A stretch of DNA of 64,000 nucleotides from SIG440 sp045645485 (GCA_045645485.1 JAZRIX010000017.1:5037-69036); one strand, 5' to 3'; positions 1 to 9,314 are shown, counted from the first letter of the stretch. Notes: generated by a model not told the origin, from the sequence alone. Translations and numbers: made by a program.

Positions 1-938
1 TCCAAAGTTGAAACAACAGGAACACGCCCGATAAACTCAGGAATAAGACCGAATTTCTGCAAATCTTCGGGTATCAACTGTTTCAGTATATCTCCACGGT
101 TTTTCTCGCTCTTGCTTTCAACCTTTGCACCAAACCCCATAGACTTTGTATTTACACGGGCTTCTATAATTTTGTCAATACCTTCAAAGGCTCCGCCGCA
201 AATAAAGAGAATGTTGGTAGTATCAATCTGAATAAATTCCTGATGAGGATGCTTTCTGCCACCGGTAGGCGGTACAGACGCAACAGTGCCTTCAAGAATT
301 TTCAAAAGAGTCTGCTGAACACCTTCACCGCTTACATCACGTGTGATCGAAGGATTCTCGGACTTTCTTGAAATTTTATCAATTTCATCAATATAGATAA
401 TACCTTTTTCAGCCTTCTGAATATCATAGTCAGCCGCCTGAATAAGCTTGAGAAGAATATTCTCAACATCTTCACCTACATAGCCGGCTTCTGTCAATGA
501 GGTTGCGTCCGCAATAACAAACGGAACGTTCATCATTTTTGCCAAGGTCTGAGCAATAAAGGTTTTTCCCACACCCGTAGGCCCAAGCAAAAGAATATTA
601 CTCTTCTGAAGTTCGATATCATCATTACCGCCATTATAACCTATTCTCTTGTAGTGATTATATATAGCAACAGAAAGTGACTTTTTGGCATCATTCTGAC
701 CAACTATATAATCATCAAGAAAGGCCTTGATTTCCTTTGGCTTTGGCAAATCCTTTATTTCAACCGCCGCAGTTTCAGGAGCCGTATCATAATAGTCATC
801 CTCAAAAATTTCAAAACACAGTTCCACACATTCATTGCAGATGTATACTCCGGGACCTTCAATAAGTTTTTTCACCTGGTTTTCTGCCTTGCCACAAAAT
901 GAGCAACGCAGCTGTCTTGTTTCGTTGTTACCTGACAT
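1..938 (-). CDS. clpX: ATP-dependent Clp protease ATP-binding subunit ClpX, C-terminus beyond window
   Basis: Translating the minus strand from the ATG at 938 gives 312 codons that run off the left edge; full ClpX is about 410-430 residues. The N-terminal zinc-binding domain shows two CxxC pairs (C12/C15 and C34/C37). The AAA+ module has Walker A GPTGVGKT near residues 119-126, and Walker B IIYIDEID is visible further on. GGAGAC stands 5 bases ahead of the start. ClpX unfolds substrates and feeds them to the ClpP chamber in the cytosol. Lying directly downstream of clpP in a tig-clpP-clpX order supports the call. Confidence 0.97.
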   Translation of the reverse strand, partial: MSGNNETRQLRCSFCGKAENQVKKLIEGPGVYICNECVELCFEIFEDDYYDTAPETAAVEIKDLPKPKEIKAFLDDYIVGQNDAKKSLSVAIYNHYKRIGYNGGNDDIELQKSNILLLGPTGVGKTFIAQTLAKMMNVPFVIADATSLTEAGYVGEDVENILLKLIQAADYDIQKAEKGIIYIDEIDKISRKSENPSITRDVSGEGVQQTLLKILEGTVASVPPTGGRKHPHQEFIQIDTTNILFICGGAFEGIDKIIEARVNTKSMGFGAKVESKSEKNRGDILKQLIPEDLQKFGLIPEFIGRVPVVSTL

Positions 939-974
939 AAAATGTCTCCTTTTAACAAATCAATAAATTTAATT

Positions 975-1562
975 TCAGCGTTTTTCAACAATCTTGTCAA
1001 TCAAGCCATAGTTGAGAGCTTCTTCTGCTGACATAAAGTTGTCACGTTCCGTATCTCTCTTTATCACATCAAGTGGCTGACCGGTATGGTCGGACAACAT
1101 TCTGTTCAGTTTGTCCTTCATCTTCACAATACGCTCAGCATGAATCTGTATATCTGTAGCCTGACCCTGAGCACCGCCCAAAGGCTGGTGAATCATAATT
1201 TCACTGTTGGGAAGAGCAAATCTCTTTCCCTTTGTACCTGCTGACAAAAGAAAAGCCCCCATAGATGCCGCCATACCAACGCAAATGGTTGAAACGTCAG
1301 CCTTTGTATATCTCATAGTATCATAAATTGCCATACCTGCCGTAACAGAACCGCCGGGACTGTTGATATAAAGATTGATATCCTTGTCAGGGTCTTCACT
1401 GTCAAGGAACAAAAGCTGTGCAACAACAAGACTTGCGGTTGCATCATTAATTTCATCAGAAAGAAAAATTATTCTGTCCTTGAGAAGACGTGAAAAAATA
1501 TCATAGGATCTTTCGCCTCTGCTTGTTTGTTCAATTACATACGGAATCATTGCATCATACAT
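975..1562 (-). CDS. clpP: ATP-dependent Clp protease proteolytic subunit ClpP
   Basis: This 195-residue protein has normal ClpP length. The catalytic triad can be placed as S100 (in GMAASMGAF), H125 (in IMIHQP) and D174 (in ERDNF), which fits the E. coli spacing. The family glycine-rich strand INSPGGSVTAG is also present. The ATG at 1562 has GGAGG upstream at normal spacing. ClpP forms the tetradecameric peptidase that pairs with ClpX, encoded 36 bases downstream. A hairpin at 1614-1638 separates it from tig, so expression may be partly uncoupled from the upstream gene. Confidence 0.98.
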   Translation of the reverse strand: MYDAMIPYVIEQTSRGERSYDIFSRLLKDRIIFLSDEINDATASLVVAQLLFLDSEDPDKDINLYINSPGGSVTAGMAIYDTMRYTKADVSTICVGMAASMGAFLLSAGTKGKRFALPNSEIMIHQPLGGAQGQATDIQIHAERIVKMKDKLNRMLSDHTGQPLDVIKRDTERDNFMSAEEALNYGLIDKIVEKR

Positions 1563-1613
1563 TTCTTTTTTCCTCCATTTTTTATTTTTTTCGACATTCG
1601 CCTAAAAACAAGC

Positions 1614-1638
1614 AAGGTTAATCGTAATGATTAACCTT
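1614..1638 (-). terminator. Intercistronic hairpin between tig and clpP
   Basis: A perfect 10-bp stem, AAGGTTAATC paired with GATTAACCTT, has a 5-base loop. Read on the minus strand it is followed after 5 bases by a short T-run (GTTTTTAG). It is either a weak intrinsic terminator that lowers clpP-clpX read-through, or an mRNA-processing structure. Confidence 0.55.
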
Positions 1639-1661
1639 TGCTCTATATTTGCACAGCCAAA

Positions 1662-2936
1662 TTATTTAACTTCAGCGTTCTTAACAATAAAATCAATTGT
1701 CTTTTCTACAAGCTTGCTTTCCTTGATGCCGTCAATGTTAACGTACTTCTTAACTTCATCAACAGCCATACCGCTCTGTTCAGCCATTTTTTCAAGCTCC
1801 TTGTCAACATCCTTATCAGTAACCTTGATGTCCTCAACCTTTGCAATCTTTTCAAGAATCAAAGATGTCTTTACCTGCTTTTCAGCACCTGGTCTCATCT
1901 GAGCCTTCATTACGTCAAGTGTAACACCTGTGTACTGAGCATACTGTTCAAGAGTAATTCCCTGATACTGAAGCTGCATTGCAAAATCACGAAGCTGATT
2001 GTTAACTGCTGTTTCAAACATTTCTTCAGGAATGTTAATCTCTGTATTTTCGCATATTGTTTCCAGAATCTTTTCTTCCAATTCCTTTTTTGCTTTTTCC
2101 TTGTTCTTTTCTTTGAGTTTCTTTGAAAGGTCAGCCTTGAATTCTTCAAAAGTATCAAATTCACTGACATCCTGTGCGAAATCATCATCAAGTTCAGGAA
2201 GTTCCTGAGCCTTTATTGCATTGATTTTCACCTTGAACATTGCAGCCTTGCCCTTGAGGTCTTCTGCATGATATTCTTCAGGGAAGGTAACGTTTACTTC
2301 AACTTCTTCGCCAACATTCTTTCCAACGAGCTGGTCTTCAAAGCCAGGAATGAACTGACCTGAACCAAGCTTGAGGTCAAAGCTTTCGCCCTTGCCGCCT
2401 TCAAAAGCAACACCGTCAGTAAAGCCTTCAAAGTCAATGTTTACTGTATCTTCAAGCTTTGCAGCTCTGTCAGTAACATCTACCATTCTTGCGTTTCTTT
2501 CACGAATCTTTTCAATTTCGCCCTTTATTTCTTTTTCTGTTGTTCTGTAAGTAACCTTTGCAGCTTCTACGCCTTTATACTGACCAAGTTCAAAATCAGG
2601 CTTTACTACAACCTTTGCTGTGAATACAACGCCATCTTCTCTTGAAATAGACTTAACGTCGATTTCAGGCTGAGCCACAGCTTCAATGTTCTGGTCTTCA
2701 ATTGCTTTATCATATGCATCAGGAAGAACAATGTTGACAGCATCCTCAAAGAAGATTTCACTGCCGTAATATCTTTCAATAATCTGGCGGGGAGCTTTGC
2801 CGCGTCTGAAGCCCTGAACATTGATTTTACCAACATTCTGCTTGTACGCTTTTTCAATAGCCGTTCTGAATTCTTCACCGCTTACTGAAAACTCAAATTC
2901 TACAACTTTCTTTTCTGCTTTTTCTACTGTACTCAT
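1662..2936 (-). CDS. tig: Trigger factor, ribosome-associated chaperone and peptidyl-prolyl isomerase
   Basis: The protein is 424 residues from the chosen ATG at 2936, normal for trigger factor. The N-terminal ribosome-docking signature GFRRGKAPR lies at residues 42-50. A central FKBP-like domain with VNIDFEGFTDGVAFEGG and a long helical C-terminal arm follow. The frame stays open upstream to an ATG at 2969, but the AGAGAGGA ribosome binding site suits the internal ATG. Trigger factor shields nascent chains at the ribosome exit tunnel. It is the first gene of the tig-clpP-clpX group. Confidence 0.96.
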   Translation of the reverse strand: MSTVEKAEKKVVEFEFSVSGEEFRTAIEKAYKQNVGKINVQGFRRGKAPRQIIERYYGSEIFFEDAVNIVLPDAYDKAIEDQNIEAVAQPEIDVKSISREDGVVFTAKVVVKPDFELGQYKGVEAAKVTYRTTEKEIKGEIEKIRERNARMVDVTDRAAKLEDTVNIDFEGFTDGVAFEGGKGESFDLKLGSGQFIPGFEDQLVGKNVGEEVEVNVTFPEEYHAEDLKGKAAMFKVKINAIKAQELPELDDDFAQDVSEFDTFEEFKADLSKKLKEKNKEKAKKELEEKILETICENTEINIPEEMFETAVNNQLRDFAMQLQYQGITLEQYAQYTGVTLDVMKAQMRPGAEKQVKTSLILEKIAKVEDIKVTDKDVDKELEKMAEQSGMAVDEVKKYVNIDGIKESKLVEKTIDFIVKNAEVK

Positions 2937-2997
2937 TTTCAACATTCCTCTCTGTACTTCTAACGGCATACTTGCCTATTCTAATCATTTGTTCAAT

Positions 2998-3026
2998 ATT
3001 ATAACACAATAAAAATCAATTTACAA
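2998..3026 (-). promoter_or_regulatory. Probable sigma-A promoter for tig
   Basis: On the minus strand TTGTAA (3021-3026) and TATAAT (2998-3003) are separated by exactly 17 bp and lie about 60 bp upstream of the tig start. No CtsR-type heptad repeat was seen nearby. Confidence 0.6.
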
Positions 3027-3166
3027 TAGGCATTTTAATATTTTTTCACCGAATTTCTGCATCTTTTTTATGCATAATTGTATATAATAACAAATTTTCT
3101 CTTTTCTCTTGAAAAAAAAGTTTATTTACATTCATCTGATTTGTGAACAGCCTTTGCTTGGAGTGT

Positions 3167-3868
3167 TCATATATTCAAAAGCTTTATAGGGCAAAAATCA
3201 ACAAAATCACCTGCAACCAAACGAAGTTCAACTCCGTTCAGATTTCCTTCTACTGCATTTTTATGGGCATATGAATGAAGGTGTCCGTACACACAAATAT
3301 CGACATCATAATTTCTCATAATTTCAAGAAAACCGTTTTCCTCGCCGTGTCGGTCAAAGGGTGGATAATGGATACCAACTATCAGTTTTTCTTTCTTTAA
3401 TTTGACCGCTTCTTCAAGAGACAGAATCAGACGCTTCTTTTCACGGTCAATTATTCTTTCATCATTCTCATCATTATTATCCTGAACAGACCATCCGCGT
3501 GTTCCGCAAATTGCCGCATTTTCAAACTCCATTGCCGTATTATTAAGAATTTGTATCGTGCTGAAGTTGTTATCTGCAAGAAACTCTTCCATTTTCTTCA
3601 TGGTTGTCCACCAATAATCATGATTTCCTTTTATAATTACTTTCCTTCCGGGCAAGTCGTTGATAAATTTAAAATCCTCATAAGCTTCGGATAAATATGT
3701 AGCCCAGGACACATCCCCCGGAATTATAACCATATCGTCAACGGATATGATGCTTTGCCAGTTCTCTCTTATTCGTTCGGTATAATTCTCCCATTTTTCC
3801 CCAAAAACATCCATGGGCTTGTCTGCCGAAAATGACAGATGTAGGTCTGCAAGTGCATATATCGCCAC
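3167..3868 (-). CDS. Cytosolic metallophosphoesterase (calcineurin-like)
   Basis: The 233-residue protein contains the full set of dimetal phosphoesterase motifs: ADLHLSF near the N-terminus, PGDVSWA, KGNHDYWW, a single H in GIHYPPFD and the closing GHLH. There is no signal peptide or membrane segment. The start is a GTG at 3868 with AGGAGGTGA upstream; a nearby ATG is out of frame. The family cleaves phosphomonoesters or diesters, but the substrate cannot be read from the sequence. The thrC terminator hairpin lies just upstream, so it may be transcribed mainly by read-through. Confidence 0.85.
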   Translation of the reverse strand: MAIYALADLHLSFSADKPMDVFGEKWENYTERIRENWQSIISVDDMVIIPGDVSWATYLSEAYEDFKFINDLPGRKVIIKGNHDYWWTTMKKMEEFLADNNFSTIQILNNTAMEFENAAICGTRGWSVQDNNDENDERIIDREKKRLILSLEEAVKLKKEKLIVGIHYPPFDRHGEENGFLEIMRNYDVDICVYGHLHSYAHKNAVEGNLNGVELRLVAGDFVDFCPIKLLNI

Positions 3869-3901
3869 AAAGCATCACCTCCTGAAAATTTCTCAAAAAT
3901 A

Positions 3902-3931
3902 CGGCTCACGGATATTAAACAACGTGAGCCG
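3902..3931 (-). terminator. Intrinsic terminator after thrC
   Basis: A perfect 9-bp stem (CGGCTCACG / CGTGAGCCG, 12-base loop) sits 13 bases beyond the thrC stop. On the minus strand it is followed by TATTTTTG. Confidence 0.75.
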
Positions 3932-3943
3932 CATAAAATTCAA

Positions 3944-5443
3944 CTATTTGCTGATAAAATTACTTACTGTGTCAAGAAGCTCTGTCTTGTCACAAACTCC
4001 TTCAAATCTCTTTTCCTTTGACTTAAGAGTTCCCAAAGATGCAGGAATTGTCAAGCCTGAAGTCTTTTCAAGGATATCAAGAAGTTCAAAATCATCCTTG
4101 CCGCAGATTTCTCCATCCATGCTAAGTGCCGAAAGAACACTCTGATTGAATTTGAATGGGCTTGCCGTTGATGCAATTACTGTAGGTGTTTTGTCGCCCG
4201 TTTCCGTCTTATACTGCTTGTATACATCAATAGCAACAGCCGTATGTGTATCAACGGTGTAATCATACTCATCATAGGTTTTAAAGATACATTCCTTTGT
4301 GAAGTAATCATCGCAGAAACCCGCCCAGAAGAGCTTTGAAATCTTCTTCTGTACATCAGCTGTAACCTTGTATTCACCCTTGTTCTTCAGGTCATTCATC
4401 CACTTTGAAACCTTTTTGTCATCGTTACCGCAAAGGTCAAAGAGAAGTCTTTCGAGGTTGCTTGAAATGAGAATGTCCATTGAAGGTGAAATTGTTGTAT
4501 GGAATTCACGATTCTTGTTGTATTCACCCGTTTTGATAAATTCGGTAAGAACGTTGTTTGCATTTGATGCACATATAAGCTTGTTCACAGGAAGACCCAT
4601 ACGCATTGCATAATATGCTGCAAGAATATTTCCGAAGTTACCCGTGGGAACACAAATGTTAATCTTGTCACCAAGCTCAACCTCACCGCATTCAACCATA
4701 TCACAGTATGCTGAAATATAGTAAACAATCTGAGGAACAAGTCTGCCCCAGTTGATTGAGTTGGCCGAAGACATAACACAGTTGTTCTTTGCAAAATCCG
4801 CATTAGCCTTTTCGTCGGTAAAAATTGTCTTCACGCCTGACTGTGCATCGTCAAAATTGCCGTGAATACCTGAAACAAATACATTATTTCCTTCCTGAGT
4901 TATCATCTGGAGCTTCTGAATATTGCTCACGCCTTCACTGGGATAGAACACTATAATTTTTGTTCCTTCAACATCCTTAAAACCTTCAAGTGCCGCTTTT
5001 CCCGTATCACCTGAGGTTGCGACAAGAATAACCACCGTCTTGTCTTCACCTGTCTTCTGCATTGACTTTGTAAGAAGATGAGGAAGAATCTGAAGAGCCA
5101 TATCCTTGAATGCACAGGTGGGACCATGCCACAACTCAAGAACATTATATTCATCATCAATATTCACCAGCGGAGCAGGGTTCTCTGTATCGAACTTTCC
5201 ACCGCCGTATGCATTTTCTGCACATTCACGGATTTCTTTAACCAAAAAGTCAGTAAGATATTTTTTGAGAACGAAAACTGCACGTTCAACATAATTCTTT
5301 TTTGATATCTTTGCGATATCCTCAAGGGTAATCTGCGGAATTGTTTCAGGAACAAAAAGTCCTCCCTCTTCAGACAGACCCTTCTTTATTGCAGCGGCAG
5401 ACTTCACTCTTATACCGCTGTTTCTTGTACTCATATACTGCAT
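3944..5443 (-). CDS. thrC: Threonine synthase
   Basis: This 499-residue PLP enzyme makes threonine from O-phosphohomoserine. The PLP lysine is in AFKDMALQ (about K113). The phosphate-binding loop ATSGDTGKAALEGF and the NAN-type region CASNANNVLTEF are present. Length and motifs fit the long bacterial threonine synthase class. Start choice between two nearby ATG codons (M1 and M4) is uncertain because the purine-rich AGAAAGG is somewhat distant. No other threonine genes are adjacent. Confidence 0.93.
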   Translation of the reverse strand: MQYMSTRNSGIRVKSAAAIKKGLSEEGGLFVPETIPQITLEDIAKISKKNYVERAVFVLKKYLTDFLVKEIRECAENAYGGGKFDTENPAPLVNIDDEYNVLELWHGPTCAFKDMALQILPHLLTKSMQKTGEDKTVVILVATSGDTGKAALEGFKDVEGTKIIVFYPSEGVSNIQKLQMITQEGNNVFVSGIHGNFDDAQSGVKTIFTDEKANADFAKNNCVMSSANSINWGRLVPQIVYYISAYCDMVECGEVELGDKINICVPTGNFGNILAAYYAMRMGLPVNKLICASNANNVLTEFIKTGEYNKNREFHTTISPSMDILISSNLERLLFDLCGNDDKKVSKWMNDLKNKGEYKVTADVQKKISKLFWAGFCDDYFTKECIFKTYDEYDYTVDTHTAVAIDVYKQYKTETGDKTPTVIASTASPFKFNQSVLSALSMDGEICGKDDFELLDILEKTSGLTIPASLGTLKSKEKRFEGVCDKTELLDTVSNFISK

Positions 5444-5589
5444 ATTTTAACAGCCTTTCTTTATGGTATTTCCGACAAAATCAATGTTTTTTTGCCGTGG
5501 GATTTAAACACAGAAAGGAGCAAAGTCGATTTTTGTAAAACCGACCGCTCCCCTCAAATTACATTTTGCAATCAGGCACACCCAAGAGA

Positions 5590-6003
5590 TTATGCCATAT
5601 ACTTCTTTATCAGGTCAGTTGCTTCTGCTGCATCTGCACTAATCATCAAGGTAAAGGATGTATCAAACTTTGCCTCAAGGCTCTCGATTGTTTCAATCAA
5701 TTCATCGATATTTGCCATGCTTTCTGCAGGAACGCTTTTGAATACACTGTCAATGAAAATATGTGTAACATCAAAGTCCTGAGCAATAATTCCGCTGAGA
5801 AGACCTGCAAACATATCAAAATTCTTGATGTCGAACTGTTCTGTATTGATCATTCTTACCTTTCTGTCAATATCGTGCATAAGGCGATTGCCTTCTGTTA
5901 TGCATACAACGTTACCCTTTTCAAGAGCAAGTGCTCCGTTAACGTCATTAATCAGATTTTTTGTTTTTCCTGTGCCTTTGAGGCCAATGTGAATTTTAAT
6001 CAT
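5590..6003 (-). CDS. Small P-loop protein of unknown function
   Basis: This 137-residue cytosolic protein starts almost directly with a Walker A loop, GLKGTGKT (residues 7-14). A hydrophobic strand ending in Asp, THIFIDSVF, could be Walker B. Nothing else marks it as a known ATPase, and the usual sensor and arginine-finger regions are missing, so it is a minimal nucleotide-binding fold. It lies about 100 bp downstream of pgi on the same strand, with no strong terminator between them, and may share its transcript. Function is unknown. Confidence 0.75.
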   Translation of the reverse strand: MIKIHIGLKGTGKTKNLINDVNGALALEKGNVVCITEGNRLMHDIDRKVRMINTEQFDIKNFDMFAGLLSGIIAQDFDVTHIFIDSVFKSVPAESMANIDELIETIESLEAKFDTSFTLMISADAAEATDLIKKYMA

Positions 6004-6106
6004 AAGCTGTTACCGCCCTTCTTTATATTTGAATACACCAAAGTGTATTTTTTTCTTTTATTAATTATAACATAGTTTTTCCAATTTAACAATACTTTTT
6101 TTTTAA

Positions 6107-7444
6107 TTATTTTAATCTTTTTTCAAGGGCATCCTTTTCTGCCTCATAGCCGGGCTTTCCGAGAAGTGCAAACATATTCCTTTTGTAGCTTTCAACACCG
6201 GGCTGATTGAAGGGATTAACGCCCAGCATATAACCGCTGATACCGCAGGCTTTTTCAAAGAAATAGAAAAGCTGACCAAGAGTATATTCATCCAGCGAAG
6301 CAATTTTTACTACAAGATTGGGAACTCCGCCGTCAGTATGTGCAAGAAGTGTACCTTCAAAAGCCTTTTTATTTACAAAATCCACCGTCTTGCCGCTGAG
6401 GAAGTTGAGTCCGTCAACATTTTCAGCATCTGTTTCGAGAACAATATCTTCTTTTGAGTTTTCAACATAAAGAACTGTTTCAAACAAACTTCTTCTTCCG
6501 TCCTGAATATACTGTCCCATAGAATGAAGGTCTGTTGAGAAGCTTGCACCTGCAGGGAATATACCCTTCTGGTCCTTACCCTCACTCTCACCGTAAAGCT
6601 GCTTCCACCATTCGATAAAATACTGAAGCTCAGGCTCATAGTTCACAAGCATTTCAATATCTTTACCCTTGCGGTGAAGAATATTTCTGATTGCCGCATA
6701 CATATAGCAGTCATTTTCAAAAACGTCATCGCCTGCATAAATATCCATTGCGTCACGGGCACCCAACATCAGCTTGTCAATATCTGCACCGCATACAGCA
6801 ATGGGAAGGAGACCTACTGCCGTAAGAACCGAAAATCTACCACCCACATCATCGGGAACAACAAATGTCTCATAACCCTCTTTGTCGGCAAGGTTTTTAA
6901 GTGCTCCCTTTGCCTTGTCGGTTGTTGCATAAATTCTCTTTCTTGCTTCTTCTTTTCCGTACTTGTTCTCAAGATATTCCTTGAAAATACGGAAAGCAAT
7001 TGCAGGCTCGGTTGTAGTTCCCGATTTTGAAATAATATTCACCGAAACATCCTTGCCTTCAATTGATTTGAGAAGACCGTTAATGTAGTTGGGGCTTATG
7101 CTGTTTCCCGCAAAAAAAATCTTTGTTTTGGATGTGTAGTTGTAAAAAGGTCCTGTCAGAAAATCTATTGCCGCTTTTGCACCAAGGTATGACCCACCGA
7201 TACCAATTACAATAAGAACATCCGAATCCTTGCGGATTTTTTCTGCAGCAACCTTGATTCTTGCAAATTCTTCCTTGTCATAGTTTTCGGGAAGGTCAAC
7301 CCAACCCAGAAAATCATTGCCGGCACCGGTTTTGTTGTGAAGTGCCGTATGTGCAGTTATTACCTGTTCTTTTATATTTATGATTTCCTCTTCATTGAAA
7401 AATTTCAATGCCGGTTTATAATCCAGAGTAATATTTTTCATCAT
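6107..7444 (-). CDS. pgi: Glucose-6-phosphate isomerase
   Basis: A 445-residue glycolytic enzyme interconverting glucose-6-phosphate and fructose-6-phosphate. The phosphoglucose isomerase signature near the C-terminus, PFNQPGVESYK, includes the catalytic lysine (about residue 421). The SKSGTTTEP sugar-phosphate loop and GGRFSVLTAVG are also clear. It has the short, Gram-positive type length. The start is MM, with AGGAGA just upstream; either ATG is possible. Confidence 0.97.
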   Translation of the reverse strand: MMKNITLDYKPALKFFNEEEIINIKEQVITAHTALHNKTGAGNDFLGWVDLPENYDKEEFARIKVAAEKIRKDSDVLIVIGIGGSYLGAKAAIDFLTGPFYNYTSKTKIFFAGNSISPNYINGLLKSIEGKDVSVNIISKSGTTTEPAIAFRIFKEYLENKYGKEEARKRIYATTDKAKGALKNLADKEGYETFVVPDDVGGRFSVLTAVGLLPIAVCGADIDKLMLGARDAMDIYAGDDVFENDCYMYAAIRNILHRKGKDIEMLVNYEPELQYFIEWWKQLYGESEGKDQKGIFPAGASFSTDLHSMGQYIQDGRRSLFETVLYVENSKEDIVLETDAENVDGLNFLSGKTVDFVNKKAFEGTLLAHTDGGVPNLVVKIASLDEYTLGQLFYFFEKACGISGYMLGVNPFNQPGVESYKRNMFALLGKPGYEAEKDALEKRLK

Positions 7445-7596
7445 AACAATCTCCTGTCTTTTATGAAATTCTGCGTACTTTCCGCAATGATAATATACAA
7501 CACCCTATTCCTTGTATATTTATATTTATATTTTAAACAAGTATATCACAAAACTCAATATATTTCAATACAAATTTTAATATTTTTCCCCCTCGG

Positions 7597-7632
7597 TTAC
7601 GACAAAAAATTTAATCTTCAAGATGCTATAAT
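7597..7632 (+). promoter_or_regulatory. spoIIG promoter candidate with 22-bp spacer and Spo0A-box-like site
   Basis: TATAAT at 7627-7632 lies 22 bp downstream of a poor -35 hexamer, ACGACA (7599-7604). The minus strand across that hexamer reads TTTTGTCGTA, one mismatch in the core from the Spo0A box TGTCGAA. Bacillus subtilis spoIIG is known for a 22-bp spacer and Spo0A boxes overlapping the -35 element, so the match in layout is notable. No experimental support. Confidence 0.5.
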
Positions 7633-7662
7633 TATTCAAAAAATATAGAAAGGAGACTGAAA

Positions 7663-8583
7663 TTGAAACCCGTTGTATATCTGGATATGCTATTTTTGTT
7701 AAATTTTCTGATAAATTCAGTTATACTTTATTCCACATCTATCTTCCTGCACAAAAGAATTTCTTCTCTGAGACTGGTTTTTTCTGCCGCGTTGGGAGCA
7801 GTTTATTCATGCGTAATGTTTTTTCCGCAAATATCGTTTTTGTACACGTTCCTGTTCAAAAGTATTTTTCTCACTTTTGTTTCGTGGCTGACCTTTCCAT
7901 CAAAAGTACCCCTCGAAATTTTGAAAAATGCTCTTGTCTTCAGATTTACAAACTGTATATTTGGAGGATTGATGTTTCTGTTGATTTTTGCAACAGACTT
8001 CGGCACTCATATGGGTTCTGCCGTATCCAACGGTGAGTTTTATTTCAATATAAAACCCTCTGTTCTTCTACTGTCCACCGCACTGTCATATCTTCTTATG
8101 TATACAGTTTCAACGGTGCACCGAAGTCAATCACAGCTTGCCGAAAATATTGTGACATTAACCATCCGTTTCGGCACAAACACCGTCACAGAACAGGCAC
8201 TCCTTGACACAGGCTGTAGCGTTGCCGACCCTGTTTCCGGAAGAGCTGCCGTAATAATTTCACCCGATACCGCAAAAAAGCTCTTTTCAAAAGAGCTTTT
8301 GGTCAACCTTGAAGAAGGCGTTATTCCTGATAATCTTATGTCCCGATACCGTCCTCTTCCTTTTTTCACCGTAGATAACGAAAACTGTATTCTTCACGGT
8401 TTTATTCCGGACGAAATATCAATTGACGGCAAAACAAACAACCGATCCATAATAGCAATTTCAAAAACAAACCTACATATCAATTCGGATTTTTCAGCAA
8501 TATTAAATCCAAACATTCTGGAATACGATATTTCACCAACTAAAGTATATCAAAAACAAAGAAAGGCAGTGAACACTTTATGA
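7663..8583 (+). CDS. spoIIGA: Sigma-E processing peptidase SpoIIGA
   Basis: This 306-residue protein has an N-terminal five-segment membrane half (about residues 1-150), followed by an aspartic-protease-like domain with the active-site motif LLDTGCSVADP (D182) and a family-typical SGRAAVII. It is the membrane protease that cleaves the pro-peptide of SigE after polar septation. The start is a TTG at 7663 with AAAGGAG upstream; the sequence KPVVYLDMLFLLN is typical of the family N-terminus. It overlaps sigE by the four bases ATGA, so the substrate is translationally coupled to the protease. Confidence 0.95.
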   Translation: MKPVVYLDMLFLLNFLINSVILYSTSIFLHKRISSLRLVFSAALGAVYSCVMFFPQISFLYTFLFKSIFLTFVSWLTFPSKVPLEILKNALVFRFTNCIFGGLMFLLIFATDFGTHMGSAVSNGEFYFNIKPSVLLLSTALSYLLMYTVSTVHRSQSQLAENIVTLTIRFGTNTVTEQALLDTGCSVADPVSGRAAVIISPDTAKKLFSKELLVNLEEGVIPDNLMSRYRPLPFFTVDNENCILHGFIPDEISIDGKTNNRSIIAISKTNLHINSDFSAILNPNILEYDISPTKVYQKQRKAVNTL

Positions 8584-9314
8584 AAAGAAATATTTTTTCA
8601 GACGTGAAACCCGGTATATTAAAACTTTTTTCTTTTTTTACAGGAAAAAAACATCTCCATTACATAGGCGGAACAGACACACTTCCGCCGCCGCTTTCGG
8701 CCGAAGAAGAAGATTTTATTATAAACACTTTACGTCTTGACCCCGTCAGTCAAAGTGCAAAAACAAAACTAATCGAACATAACCTGAGGCTGGTAGTCTA
8801 TATCGCAAAAAAATTCGAAAATACCGGTGTAGGCGTCGAAGATCTTATCTCCATCGGTACCATAGGTCTTATAAAGGCAATAAACACCTTTAAACCCGAC
8901 AAAAACATAAAGCTTGCAACGTATGCATCACGTTGCATCGAAAACGAAATTCTTATGTACCTCCGGAAGAACAGTTCAGGAAAAGCAAACATCTCAATTG
9001 ACGAACCCCTGAATGTTGACTGGGACGGAAATGAGCTTCTTCTTTCCGATATTCTGGGTACCGATAACGACATTACCCAGCGGAACCTTGAGGACAACGT
9101 CGACAAAGAGCTTCTGAAGCTTGCTCTCGAAAAGCTTTCTGCCAGAGAACAGAAAATAATGACTCTCCGTTTTGGCATAAACGGTTCCGGAGAAGAAAAA
9201 ACACAAAAGCAGGTTGCAGATATGCTGGGTATTTCTCAATCGTACATCTCCCGGCTTGAAAAAAAGATAATGTCAAGGCTTAAACGTGATATAAACAAAA
9301 TGATTGACGGTTAA
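8580..9314 (+). CDS. sigE: RNA polymerase sporulation sigma factor SigE (pro-sigma-E)
   Basis: 244 residues. An N-terminal pro-segment of about 25-30 residues precedes the conserved HYIGGTDTLPPPLS, as in pro-SigE. Region 2 (DLISIGTIGLIKAINTF, then ATYASRCIENEI) and the region 4 helix-turn-helix (VADMLGISQSYISRLEKK) are complete. After cleavage by SpoIIGA it directs early mother-cell transcription. It runs directly behind spoIIGA with a 4-base overlap. Its stop codon shares bases with the stop of cwlD on the opposite strand. sigG, often next in clostridia, is not here. Confidence 0.97.
   Translation: MKRNIFSDVKPGILKLFSFFTGKKHLHYIGGTDTLPPPLSAEEEDFIINTLRLDPVSQSAKTKLIEHNLRLVVYIAKKFENTGVGVEDLISIGTIGLIKAINTFKPDKNIKLATYASRCIENEILMYLRKNSSGKANISIDEPLNVDWDGNELLLSDILGTDNDITQRNLEDNVDKELLKLALEKLSAREQKIMTLRFGINGSGEEKTQKQVADMLGISQSYISRLEKKIMSRLKRDINKMIDG

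Noticed and set aside
3000..3060. CtsR operator ahead of tig-clpP-clpX
   Set aside because: The tandem GGTCAAA-type heptads are not present; only a sigma-A type promoter is seen.
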